Origin: JACVRW01 sp963850205
GTDB taxonomy: Bacteria; Actinomycetota; Thermoleophilia; Solirubrobacterales; Thermoleophilaceae
Length of the DNA stretch: 64,000 nucleotides
Assembly: GCA_963850205.1 (NCBI GenBank)
Contig: CAWKKJ010000015.1
Span: forward strand, 124,001-188,000
Direction: 5' to 3'
Under the pieces are notes generated by a model, which was not told the origin of the DNA, did not search any database, and saw only the letters and a program-made list of their open reading frames with translations. The position numbers were made by a program, and so were the translations under genes. Positions 25,552-33,202 of the stretch are shown piece after piece; the stretch's first letter is position 1, and each line of letters begins with the position of its first letter.

Positions 25552-26078
25552 ACGTCGTCGATCGTGGTCAGGGCGATGTAGGGAGCGCGGCCGGCCTCCT
25601 CGATCGCCGCGGCGCCGCCGGCGAGCCGGTCGAGCACGCTCAACACGCCGGCCACCTCCAGCCCCTCCTCGCGTACCCGCTCCAGCGCGCGCACGGTGGA
25701 TCCGCCGGTGGTGACCACGTCCTCGACCACCAGGCAGCGCTCTCCGGGCTGGAGCTCGGGCCCCTCGATCCAGCGCTGGAGCCCGTGCTGCTTCTTGTCC
25801 TTGCGCACGAAGAACGCCTTCACCGGCGCGCCGGCGGCGAGTGCGGCGCAGGCCACGGGATCGGCCCCCATCGTCATACCCCCGACCGCGCCCGCGCCCA
25901 CCCGCTCGGCCTCGGCGGCCACGAGCTCCCCGAGCGCGCGGAAGCCCTCCGGGCGCAGGATCGCGCGCTTGGCATCGACGTAGTACTGGGCCGTTTGGCC
26001 GCTCGTCAGGGTCACCTCGCCGATGACCAGGGCGTGCTCGCGCAGCTCGGCCACGAGCCGTTCGCGGGCGTCGGTCAT
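25521..26078 (-). CDS. pyrE: Orotate phosphoribosyltransferase
   Basis: A 185-residue enzyme of pyrimidine synthesis that joins orotate and PRPP to give orotidine 5'-phosphate. The PRPP-binding motif is CLVVEDVVTTGGST near 118-131; FFVRKDKKQHG gives the flexible-loop lysines, and SGQTAQYYVDAKRAIL is the N-terminal block. ATG 26078 has AAGGGG upstream. No other pyr gene is adjacent. It is divergent from the c-di-AMP-controlled cell-wall hydrolase. Confidence 0.95.
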   Translation of the reverse strand: MTDARERLVAELREHALVIGEVTLTSGQTAQYYVDAKRAILRPEGFRALGELVAAEAERVGAGAVGGMTMGADPVACAALAAGAPVKAFFVRKDKKQHGLQRWIEGPELQPGERCLVVEDVVTTGGSTVRALERVREEGLEVAGVLSVLDRLAGGAAAIEEAGRAPYIALTTIDDVYPDRPDRSP

Positions 26079-26142
26079 AACCCTTGTCCCCTTCCTTCGA
26101 ACATGGCGCGCGAGGATGGTACTGGCGAAACCCCCCGCAAAT

Positions 26143-26351
26143 CCGCTACTCTCTCCGCGCAACTTCCCCTTCATGGGGTTGTTGGGAAGAATTCAGTCAA
26201 GCGCCGAGTTCCCGTGCCGCTCCTGGCCCGGGAAACGGGGGAACCGATGGCGACACCCACGTCGCCGGGGGCGAATCGCGGTCCGAGCACCGCATAGCGC
26301 ATCTTCCAGCGCGAGCCCGTCAGCTAACCCCGTAGGCCCAATCGGAAGGGG
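26143..26351 (+). promoter_or_regulatory. ydaO/yuaA-type (c-di-AMP) riboswitch
   Basis: The conserved pieces appear in order: a start like CCGCTACTC (26143), GGGGGAACCGA (near 26234), GGGGGCGAATCG (near 26265), and the strong 3' signature CCCGTCAGCTAACCCCGTAG (near 26316-26335) followed by a GGAAGGGG strand close to the start codon. This class binds cyclic di-AMP and in actinobacteria commonly precedes cell-wall hydrolase and resuscitation-factor genes, as here. c-di-AMP normally turns expression off. It ends 9 bases before the M23 start codon. Confidence 0.9.
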
Positions 26352-26360
26352 ACAGCAGGA

Positions 26361-28454
26361 ATGACCACGGCTTACAGGGATCTGGCTACGGCCGAGATCT
26401 GGGAGCGCTCGATCGAGCGCTCCAGGTACCGGCGCTCCCTGGCGCCGAAAGCGAGGCGCGAGATGACGCGCCGCAAGCACGTGTCGGCCGCCCTGGCCAC
26501 CGCCGTCTTCGCCGGGCCCACGGCGCCGCTGGCGGCGGCTCAGGTCGCGGGTGGTCCGAGCGCCGCCATGGCCGCCTCGTCGCCCGCGAACCGCGCGATC
26601 GAGGTTCGTGAGGGAGGGCTCCCGCTGTCGGCAGGCAGCCAGGGCGCCCTCGTCTCGCAGGTCCAGCGCGCGCTCAGCGTGGGCGTCGACGGCATCTTCG
26701 GCCCCGAGACCGACAGCGCCGTGCGCCGGTTCCAGTACTCCTCCAAGCTGCAGGTCGACGGCATCGTCGGCCCCGCTACCTGGTCCGCGCTGTTCGGAAA
26801 CAGCGCGGGCGCGACCGGCGGCGACGCCCCGGCAGCGGTCAAGCAGCAGCTCGCGGAGACGCTCCGTGACGCCGGACGCCAGATGGCCGTCGAGGCCGGC
26901 GCCAGCTCCGCGGACAACGGCGCCTCCATCGAGCGTGGCTGGCGTGCGCTGGGAGACCCGACCGCGAGCGCGACGAGCACCAAGAAGCCCTCCAGTCGGT
27001 CTGCGGACAAGGCCGCCGACCTTCCCGAGCCGATCGACACCGGCCGGTCCGACTCACAGAGCGACGGCAGCGACGGGAGCGGGCCTGCGGCCGGAGACGA
27101 CGGCGACAGCGGCGCGCGGAGCGAAAGCGGCTCCGGCAACGACAGCGGGACCAGCGAGAGCGGCAGCGGGAACGACAGCGGCAGCGGCAACAGCGCCCCG
27201 GCCGCTCCGCGGCGCGAGCGGGCTCAGACGGGCGGCGGAGGCTGCTCGTCCACGCTGTCCGATCCGGTGAACGGCTCCCTGTCGTCGCCCTTCGGGCCGC
27301 GCTGGGGCCGTATGCACGAGGGCAACGACATCTCGGCTCCGACCGGCACCGCCATCCGAGCGGCGGCCTGCGGCACGGTGACCTTCGCCGGCCAGCAGAG
27401 CGGCTACGGGAACATCGTGTGCATCAACCACACGAGCTCGTTCGCCACCTGTTACGCCCACATGTCCCGCTTCGCGGTCGCCAACGGCACCCGCGTGCGG
27501 CAGGGACAGGTGATCGGCTACGTCGGCTGCACCGGCAGCTGCACCGGCCCGCACCTGCACTTCGAGACCCGCGTGAACGGCGAGGCCGTCGATCCGCAGC
27601 GGTACCTCGGCGGCAAGACGCGCTTCGCCTCCTCGAGCAGCTCGGCGAGCAGCGCCTCCAGCAGCCCGGCCCCGGCTCGGACCGCAAAGGCCACGTCGTC
27701 GTCAGGCGGCGGGGTGCGTGCGGTCATCGCCAAGGCCAAGAAGCAGTCGCGGACGGTCTCCGCGCGCCTCACCAAGGCGAGGATCACCGAGGTCGCGGGA
27801 CCCGCGGCCCAGACGGTGGCGGCCGGCGAGATAGCGGCCGCGCAGCCTGGTGTCACCTCGGCGACCGCGCAGCCGGCGGCTCCGCCGGCTCCGGTCGCTC
27901 CGGCGGCTCCGGTCGCTCCGGCTGCCCCGGCGACGGCGACCGCTCCGGCGGCCACGGTCCAGCCCGCGGCTCCGGTGGCGGCGACGGCGCCGGCGGCTCC
28001 GGTTCAGCCGGCCGCGCCGGTCGCTCCGGCGGCCCCGGTCGCTCCGGCGGCTCCGGTCGCCCCGGCGGCTCCGGTCCAGCCGGCCGCTCCGGTGGCGGCG
28101 CCCGCGCCGGCTCCGGTCGAGCAGGCCGCCCCGGCTCCGGTCGAGCAGGCCGCCCCGGCTCCGGTCGAGCAGGCCGCTCCGGCTCCGGTCGAGCAGGCGG
28201 CCCCCGCTCCGGTCGAGCAGGCCGCTCCGGCTCCGGTCGAGCAGGCGGCACCCGCTCCGGCACCGGAGCCCGCTGCGGCCCCGGTCGAGCAGGCCGCCCC
28301 GGCCCCCGAGCCCGCTGCCGCGGCACCCGCTCCGGTCGAGCAGGCCGCTCCGGCCCCCGAGCCGGTCGCCCCGGCACCTGCCCCCGTGGAGCAGGCCGCT
28401 CCGGCCCCCGAGCCGGTCGCCCCGGCTCCGGCCCCCGCAGCGCCGGCGCAGTAA
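26361..28454 (+). CDS. M23 peptidoglycan endopeptidase with PG-binding domain and long Ala/Pro tail
   Basis: A 697-residue secreted hydrolase. The N-terminus (DLATAEIWERSIERSRYRR) is charged, and a signal-like segment follows (HVSAALATAVFAGPTAP). A peptidoglycan-binding domain spans about 85-150 (GALVSQVQRAL, VDGIFGPETDSAVRRFQ). A Ser/Gly linker leads to the M23 domain at about 305-415, with zinc ligands in HEGNDIS and HLHFETRV plus CYAHMSRF. The last 200 residues are Ala/Pro/Val, with nine VEQAAP units. Such enzymes cut peptide cross-links in the wall. Control by the c-di-AMP riboswitch fits that role. Confidence 0.93.
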   Translation: MTTAYRDLATAEIWERSIERSRYRRSLAPKARREMTRRKHVSAALATAVFAGPTAPLAAAQVAGGPSAAMAASSPANRAIEVREGGLPLSAGSQGALVSQVQRALSVGVDGIFGPETDSAVRRFQYSSKLQVDGIVGPATWSALFGNSAGATGGDAPAAVKQQLAETLRDAGRQMAVEAGASSADNGASIERGWRALGDPTASATSTKKPSSRSADKAADLPEPIDTGRSDSQSDGSDGSGPAAGDDGDSGARSESGSGNDSGTSESGSGNDSGSGNSAPAAPRRERAQTGGGGCSSTLSDPVNGSLSSPFGPRWGRMHEGNDISAPTGTAIRAAACGTVTFAGQQSGYGNIVCINHTSSFATCYAHMSRFAVANGTRVRQGQVIGYVGCTGSCTGPHLHFETRVNGEAVDPQRYLGGKTRFASSSSSASSASSSPAPARTAKATSSSGGGVRAVIAKAKKQSRTVSARLTKARITEVAGPAAQTVAAGEIAAAQPGVTSATAQPAAPPAPVAPAAPVAPAAPATATAPAATVQPAAPVAATAPAAPVQPAAPVAPAAPVAPAAPVAPAAPVQPAAPVAAPAPAPVEQAAPAPVEQAAPAPVEQAAPAPVEQAAPAPVEQAAPAPVEQAAPAPAPEPAAAPVEQAAPAPEPAAAAPAPVEQAAPAPEPVAPAPAPVEQAAPAPEPVAPAPAPAAPAQ
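28108..28262 (+). repeat. 24-bp tandem repeat coding VEQAAPAP
   Basis: Six consecutive 24-base units encode VEQAAPAP; the VEQ codons recur every 24 bases from about 28115 to 28235. Three more VEQAA units follow at wider spacing. Third-position changes (gcc/gct/gcg, ccg/ccc) show the copies have drifted. Slippage here could change tail length between strains. Confidence 0.85.
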
Positions 28455-28505
28455 CCAACCCTTCGTACCGGCGGGAGGCCGGGACCAGAGGGGGAACCCA
28501 CACAC

Positions 28506-28535
28506 GGAGGCCCCGCCCCGCCGGGCGGGGCCTCC
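28506..28535. terminator. Bidirectional GC-rich terminator hairpin
   Basis: GGAGGCCCCGCCC (28506-28518) and GGGCGGGGCCTCC (28523-28535) form a perfect 13-bp stem with a 4-base loop, between the converging M23 and L,D-transpeptidase genes. There is no T-run on either side. Confidence 0.75.
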
Positions 28536-28578
28536 GCATGTGCCGGGCGAGTTGGAGCGGTGCCCTTCCGCGCCCGGC

Positions 28579-29583
28579 TCAGCGGTACAGGAAGATCTTG
28601 TCCCCGATGTCGATCCAGCGGAAGATCGACGAGGCCCAGGGGATCGGCACGCGGAGGCAGCCGTGGCTCGCGGGGTAGTTCGGCACCGACGGATAGCCGT
28701 GGATGGCGTAGCCGCCGATGAAGTAGTTCGAGTGCACCATCCCGACGCCGTTGGTGCCCGGGGTCTTCAGGTAGAAGCGGTAGGTGCCGAACACCGTGGG
28801 GGTGGAGGGCTTGCCCGACGAGGTGTGGAACACCCGGTAGGGCCGGCCCTTGTTGGCCAGCACCACCACCTGGCGCGACCAGTCGAACTCCACGTGCTTG
28901 CCCGCCCGCGGGTAGCGCAGCTTGAAGGCGCCCCGGCCGCGCAGGACCCGCGCGTAGACAGCCCGGCTGGCCGAGTCGGTGTCGCCGAGCCGGTTGGTCT
29001 TGCGGAAGGCGTTGACCGCGTTACCGGTGAGCGACCCGAACGAGCCGTTGACGGGGGTCGCGAAGCCGAGCTGCTTGAGGCCGCGCTGCAGCAGCAGGAC
29101 CTTGAGGCCGCCGGCGCCGTAGCCGGCGCTCCAGCGGACCACGCGGATGCGCAGGGACTTGGCCTTGAAGGCCAGCTGGCGTGCGCTGGCCGCGTGCTTG
29201 GCCACCAGACGGACGGTTCCCGGCTTGGAGAGCTTCAGGCGGAAGGCGAAGCGGCCGCCGGCGCGGACCGGGCGCGCCACCCTCGCCACCGTCTTCCCCC
29301 GCCGGAGCATCGACAGCGTCATCACCTCGCCGGGGAGCGCCGGCCTGACCCGGCCCTTGAGGACGACCTGCTGCTTCGGCGCGTAGTAGCGGATGGCCTT
29401 GCTGGGCATCCCGCCGTAGGCCTTTAACGTCGCCTTGCCCGCCACCGGCGCTGGGGCCGGAGGCGGCACCGGAGCCGGGGGCGGCGCGGGCGGGGTTGTC
29501 ACCGGCGGCGTCTGCGCCTGGGCCGCTGCAGGGCCTACCAGAAGCAGGGTGAGGTACAACGGAAGTAGGCGGCGCGGGCTCAT
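28579..29583 (-). CDS. L,D-transpeptidase (YkuD domain), exported
   Basis: A 334-residue protein from ATG 29583, or a GTG four codons upstream. The signal peptide is MSPRRLLPLYLTLLLVG, followed by a Pro-rich linker. A middle region of beta segments precedes a peptidoglycan-binding-like segment (LKQLGFATPVNGSFGSLTGN). The YkuD domain occupies the last 130 residues, with the catalytic motif IHGYPSVPNYPASHGCLRVP (nucleophile Cys near 313). These enzymes form 3-3 cross-links in peptidoglycan. It faces the M23 hydrolase gene, so two wall-remodelling enzymes lie together. Confidence 0.92.
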   Translation of the reverse strand: MSPRRLLPLYLTLLLVGPAAAQAQTPPVTTPPAPPPAPVPPPAPAPVAGKATLKAYGGMPSKAIRYYAPKQQVVLKGRVRPALPGEVMTLSMLRRGKTVARVARPVRAGGRFAFRLKLSKPGTVRLVAKHAASARQLAFKAKSLRIRVVRWSAGYGAGGLKVLLLQRGLKQLGFATPVNGSFGSLTGNAVNAFRKTNRLGDTDSASRAVYARVLRGRGAFKLRYPRAGKHVEFDWSRQVVVLANKGRPYRVFHTSSGKPSTPTVFGTYRFYLKTPGTNGVGMVHSNYFIGGYAIHGYPSVPNYPASHGCLRVPIPWASSIFRWIDIGDKIFLYR

Positions 29584-29617
29584 CGGCGCGACCACTATGC
29601 CAGGTGTCCGCGACTTG

Positions 29618-30448
29618 TCAACGCAGGGCCGGCGCCGGCTGGGTCAGGCGCGGCACGAGGGCGCAGGCCACCAGCATCAGCGGCCCCAGGACGGCGGAGA
29701 CCTCCCAGCCCTCGGCCTGGATGCCGAAGGCCAGCGCGTTGTTGAACGCGTGCAGCGCGATCACCGGATAGAGCGAGCCCGTCTTCTCGTAGACGAGGCA
29801 GAACATGAACCCCAGCGCGGCGAGCGGCGGGAGGATCAGCAGGGCGTCCGAGCTCGAGAAGTCGAAGTGGATGACCCCGAACAGCGCCCCGTTGATGAGC
29901 GCCGCCACCAGAATCGAGAAGCGGCTGCGCAGCGCGCGATAGAAGAAGCCGCGGAAGAAGATCTCCTCGGCCACCGGCGCCACGCAGACCACCATGAAGC
30001 CGGCGGCGATCAGCCCGAACGTGCCCTCGTCCGCGCCCAGGTCCTGCGCCACGGTCTGCTCGGCGTCCGGCTGCACGATCGCCGTGTAGGCGGCCGCGAA
30101 GACGTAGAAGCACAGCATGCCGAGCGCCGCCCAGCCCAGCGACGGCCAGAAGGGCGCCTTTCTCAGCCCGAAGTGCCACGGCTGCGGCCTGCGGGTGAAC
30201 GAGGCGAACAGCACCGCGGTGCCGATGAACACGACGGCCTGGATGAACGTCGCCACGACCGTGAAGGTGGGGTTGGCCTCATCCGAGGTGGCCCCGGTGA
30301 TCACGGCCACGATCCCCACCGCGACGAGCGTGCCCACCAGCGCCACCAAAAAGGCCACGGGCGCGTACCAGGCCGGCCAGCGCGGGGCGAGCCCGTCGGG
30401 GAGCTCCGGCCGGCTCGGTGGAGGTTGGGGAAGCGCGTACTGCTCCAT
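29618..30448 (-). CDS. CPBP-family intramembrane metalloprotease
   Basis: 276 residues from ATG 30448 with about seven membrane segments after a Pro-rich cytosolic N-terminus (MEQYALPQPPPSRPELPDG). The CPBP (Abi) motifs are all visible: EEIFFRGFFYR, FGVIHFDF and HAFNNALAF, carrying the Glu pair and histidines of the active site. In the reading as given this frame is open without a stop from the preceding HAD gene, giving a 503-residue fused ORF. The conventional start and typical length make a separate CPBP gene more likely. Client proteins are unknown. Confidence 0.85.
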   Translation of the reverse strand: MEQYALPQPPPSRPELPDGLAPRWPAWYAPVAFLVALVGTLVAVGIVAVITGATSDEANPTFTVVATFIQAVVFIGTAVLFASFTRRPQPWHFGLRKAPFWPSLGWAALGMLCFYVFAAAYTAIVQPDAEQTVAQDLGADEGTFGLIAAGFMVVCVAPVAEEIFFRGFFYRALRSRFSILVAALINGALFGVIHFDFSSSDALLILPPLAALGFMFCLVYEKTGSLYPVIALHAFNNALAFGIQAEGWEVSAVLGPLMLVACALVPRLTQPAPALR

Positions 30449-30453
30449 GGCAC

Positions 30454-31126
30454 TCAGGAGAGTAGGGCGGGCACCTCGCCAAGCGATCGGATGACCTCCG
30501 AGGTCGGCGGGGGCCTCCAGGCCGCGGTCCACGAGCAGCGGCCGGACCCCGGCTGCGCGCGCGCCGGCGACGTCGTTCTCGGGCGAGTCACCCACGTGCA
30601 CGGCCTCGTCGGGGGCGACGCCCGCCAGCGCCAGACCCTGGAGGAAGGGCCGCGGGTCGGGCTTGGCCGCCCCCACCTCGGCCGAGGTGACCACGGCGTC
30701 GACCTGCTCCAGCACGCCGGCGGGACCCAGCCAGTCCGCCAGCGAGCAGTCCCAGTTGCTGACGACCACCAGGGTGAGCCCCCGCGCCCGCAGCGCCCCC
30801 AGCGCCGGCTCGACATCGTCGTAGGGGCGGAACTCGAGAGCGCCCAGCATGGCTCGGCGTGCAGCCGAGTGATCGAGGCCCGGCAGCTCGAGCGCCGCGA
30901 GCATCACCGCCGCGCAGCGGTCGCGCAGGTCGTCGAGCGCAGCACGGTCGGACCCCTCGAGATGGTGGGCCAGGTAGTAGCTGATCTCTGCCCGGAAGCC
31001 CGCCTCCGCCCGCTCGAGCGAGACGCTGAAGCCCTCCGCCTCCAGCAGGGCGCGCAGGCGCGGGGCCGGCGGCTGGAGCTCGACCAGGGTGCCGAGCGCG
31101 TCGAGCAGGACCGCTCGGGCGGTCAT
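30454..31126 (-). CDS. HAD-family phosphatase, 3' end apparently frameshifted
   Basis: Starts at ATG 31126, overlapping the mannosyltransferase stop (ATGA). The HAD features are VLLDALGTLVELQ as the nucleophile motif (Asp at residue 7, with Leu in place of the second Asp), VVVSNWDCSLADWL, and GAAKPDPRPFLQ with HVGDSPENDVAGARAAG. The expected end, VIRSLGEVPALLS plus a stop at 30454, is present but in a neighbouring frame; one extra G around 30494-30500 (GGAGG) would explain this. Read literally, the frame runs on into the CPBP gene. The substrate is unknown. Confidence 0.75.
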
Positions 31127-32382
31127 GCGATCCAGTACCAGCTGGCGTACTGCGCCGTGAACAGGCCCAGGCCGACCCCGGACAGCGCGGCCACGTGCGG
31201 CGTGATGCGCCGCTCCTCGCACACGAGCGCCAGCCACATGAAGATCGGGAACAGCACGGCCAGGAAGCGAGGCAGCGACATCAGCGGCTGGGGCCCGACC
31301 GGGAAGGACAACGGCAGGACAAGCGAGGCGGCCACCCACGCCCCGTAGGCGGGCGGAAGGCGCCTGAAGATGCCCACCAGCGCCGCGAGGGCGAACAGCA
31401 GCGAGGAGAACAGCATGATGTTGAGGGCGCCGATGCGAAACGGGTCGCCGGCCGCCTGCTCGAAGTACACCGGCTCGCGCCGGCCGGAGGCAAGCTGGCG
31501 CACGCCGTCCAGCGCGGCGCCGAAACCGTCCCAGGCGCCGGCCAGGGGCACGCTGAAGTCGCGGTACCAGGCGTCCTGGGTGTCGAGGAAGCGCAGCGCG
31601 TCACCCTCGGCCAGGCCGAGCCAGCCCGCGTAGGCCGCCACGCCGAGCGGCGCCAGCAGCAGCCAGGCGGCGTCGCGGCCACGCCGTTCACGCGAGCTCC
31701 ACCACAGCATGGCCAGTGGGATCAGGAGCAGAAGGCCGGCGCTGCGCGTGGCCGACGCCGCCATCGCGCAGCCGCCCGCCCATGCCCAGCGGCCGGTGCG
31801 GGCGGCGTAGAACCCGCCCACGGCGACCAGGAGGAACAGGCTCTCCGCGTACGGTGCGCCGAAGTACAGGGCGGCCGGGAACACTGCGAGCAGCAGCAGG
31901 GTGGGCAGCGCGAGCGCCCGGCCCAGCTCGAGGGTGACCAGCCGGTACAGCAGCGTCAGCGCGGCCACGAACGCCGCCAGCGAGATCAGCAGCGAGGCCG
32001 CCAGGAGGACCGCCGGCGAGCCGCCCGCCGGCGCCGCCACGACCCGGATCAGCAGCGGGTAGAGCGGGAAGAACGCGGCCCTGGCAGGGCTGTCCCCATA
32101 CCCGGAGTCGGCGATGCGCAGGTACCAGACGGCGTCCCAGCGGGCCAGCGGCGAGAGCAGCGGCTCGGCCAGCGCACGGGTGAGCACCGGCTCGTCGAAG
32201 CTCGCGGCGTTCCGAGCCGCCAGACCACCGCCCGCAGGACCGAAGGAGAGCGCGGCGAAGATCGCCACCACGAGCACTGCGGTGCGCGTGGTCCACGCGA
32301 CCCGCAGAGCGGCGCCGAGCGCCTCGGAGCTGCGCACAGCGGCGAACCGGCGCGCGGTCGCGGGAAGAGCTTCGTACGCCAT
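31123..32382 (-). CDS. PIG-V-like mannosyltransferase (integral membrane)
   Basis: About 419 residues with roughly ten membrane helices. The block RWDAVWYLRIADSGY followed by AAFFPLYPLLIRVV is the signature loop of the PIG-V/GT-C mannosyltransferases, which use a polyprenol-linked mannose outside the membrane. Later AAGGFYAARTG-like and LPRFLAVLFPIFMWLA segments fit the fold. The start could be ATG 32382 or GTG 32412. The first practically coincides with the divergent MscS start, so the true promoter arrangement is unclear. It may decorate cell-wall glycans or exported proteins. Confidence 0.82.
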   Translation of the reverse strand: MAYEALPATARRFAAVRSSEALGAALRVAWTTRTAVLVVAIFAALSFGPAGGGLAARNAASFDEPVLTRALAEPLLSPLARWDAVWYLRIADSGYGDSPARAAFFPLYPLLIRVVAAPAGGSPAVLLAASLLISLAAFVAALTLLYRLVTLELGRALALPTLLLLAVFPAALYFGAPYAESLFLLVAVGGFYAARTGRWAWAGGCAMAASATRSAGLLLLIPLAMLWWSSRERRGRDAAWLLLAPLGVAAYAGWLGLAEGDALRFLDTQDAWYRDFSVPLAGAWDGFGAALDGVRQLASGRREPVYFEQAAGDPFRIGALNIMLFSSLLFALAALVGIFRRLPPAYGAWVAASLVLPLSFPVGPQPLMSLPRFLAVLFPIFMWLALVCEERRITPHVAALSGVGLGLFTAQYASWYWIA

Positions 32383-33175
32383 GCCGGGACCCGATTTGTA
32401 CACAGCCAGCACCTACCTCGAGCGCAACGCCGATTGGATCACGGCGGTGGCCACCGTGGTGGTCGCCGTGATCGTCGCCGAGATCATCGACCGTGTCCTG
32501 GTCAAGCGCGGGCGCGGGCTCACCGAGCGGGTGGCAGGCGGCGACCTCACGCCGGAGGTCAGAACCCGCCTGCGGCTGCTGCGCAGGCTGATCTTCGCCT
32601 TCATCGTCGTCCTCGGCGTGCTGATCGCCCTGTGGCAGTTCGAGGCGGTGCGGCGAACGGCCACCGGCGTGCTCGCCTCGTCGGCGGTGCTCGGCCTCAT
32701 CATCGGCTTCGCGGCTCGCCAGACCCTGGCCAACGGCATCGCCGGAATCCTGCTCGCCATCACCCAGCCGATACGCATAGGCGACCTCGTGACCTTCGAG
32801 GAGGAGACCGGCGTGGTGGAGGACGTGAAGCTCAGCTACACCTACATCCGCCTGGACGACGGGCGGCGCCTGGTGGTGCCCAACGAGCGGCTGGCCGCGA
32901 GCTCGATCGAGAACCACACGGTGGTGGACCCCAAGGTGCGGGTCGAGGTGTCGGTGTGGCTCCCGCCCGCGGCCGATCTGGACCGAGCCATCGAGCTGAT
33001 CGCCGACGACGAGATCCAGGCGACGGTGGCCGAGGTGGATGCGGAGGGCGTGCGCCTGGCCGCCACCACCAGCGCGGTGAGCGCGCGCGACCGCGGGCCG
33101 GTGGCGGCGGAGCTGCGGCAGCGCTGGCTCCGACGCCTCCGTGAGCACGGTCTATCCTCCGTCGAGGCCTCCTGA
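32381..33175 (+). CDS. MscS-family mechanosensitive channel
   Basis: A 264-residue channel with two or three N-terminal helices (WITAVATVVVAVIVAEII, then LIFAFIVVLGVLIALWQF). The pore helix (ASSAVLGLIIGFAARQTLAN) is followed by the MscS beta domain start, QPIRIGDLVTFEEETGVVED, and VPNERLAASSIENH. The short length is typical of the small MscS class. It opens under membrane tension to release solutes. Start ATG 32381 or TTG 32396. It precedes the PBP1A gene by 27 bases. Confidence 0.92.
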   Translation: MPGPDLYTASTYLERNADWITAVATVVVAVIVAEIIDRVLVKRGRGLTERVAGGDLTPEVRTRLRLLRRLIFAFIVVLGVLIALWQFEAVRRTATGVLASSAVLGLIIGFAARQTLANGIAGILLAITQPIRIGDLVTFEEETGVVEDVKLSYTYIRLDDGRRLVVPNERLAASSIENHTVVDPKVRVEVSVWLPPAADLDRAIELIADDEIQATVAEVDAEGVRLAATTSAVSARDRGPVAAELRQRWLRRLREHGLSSVEAS

Positions 33176-33202
33176 GCCTGCTCCGGGCCATTTTCTTCAA
33201 CG

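Noticed and set aside
27424..28539. Long antisense and alternative-frame ORFs across the Ala/Pro tail
   Set aside because: The repeated GCx/CCx/GTC codons keep all frames open; the antisense products are pure Gly/Arg/Ser repeats with no family content.
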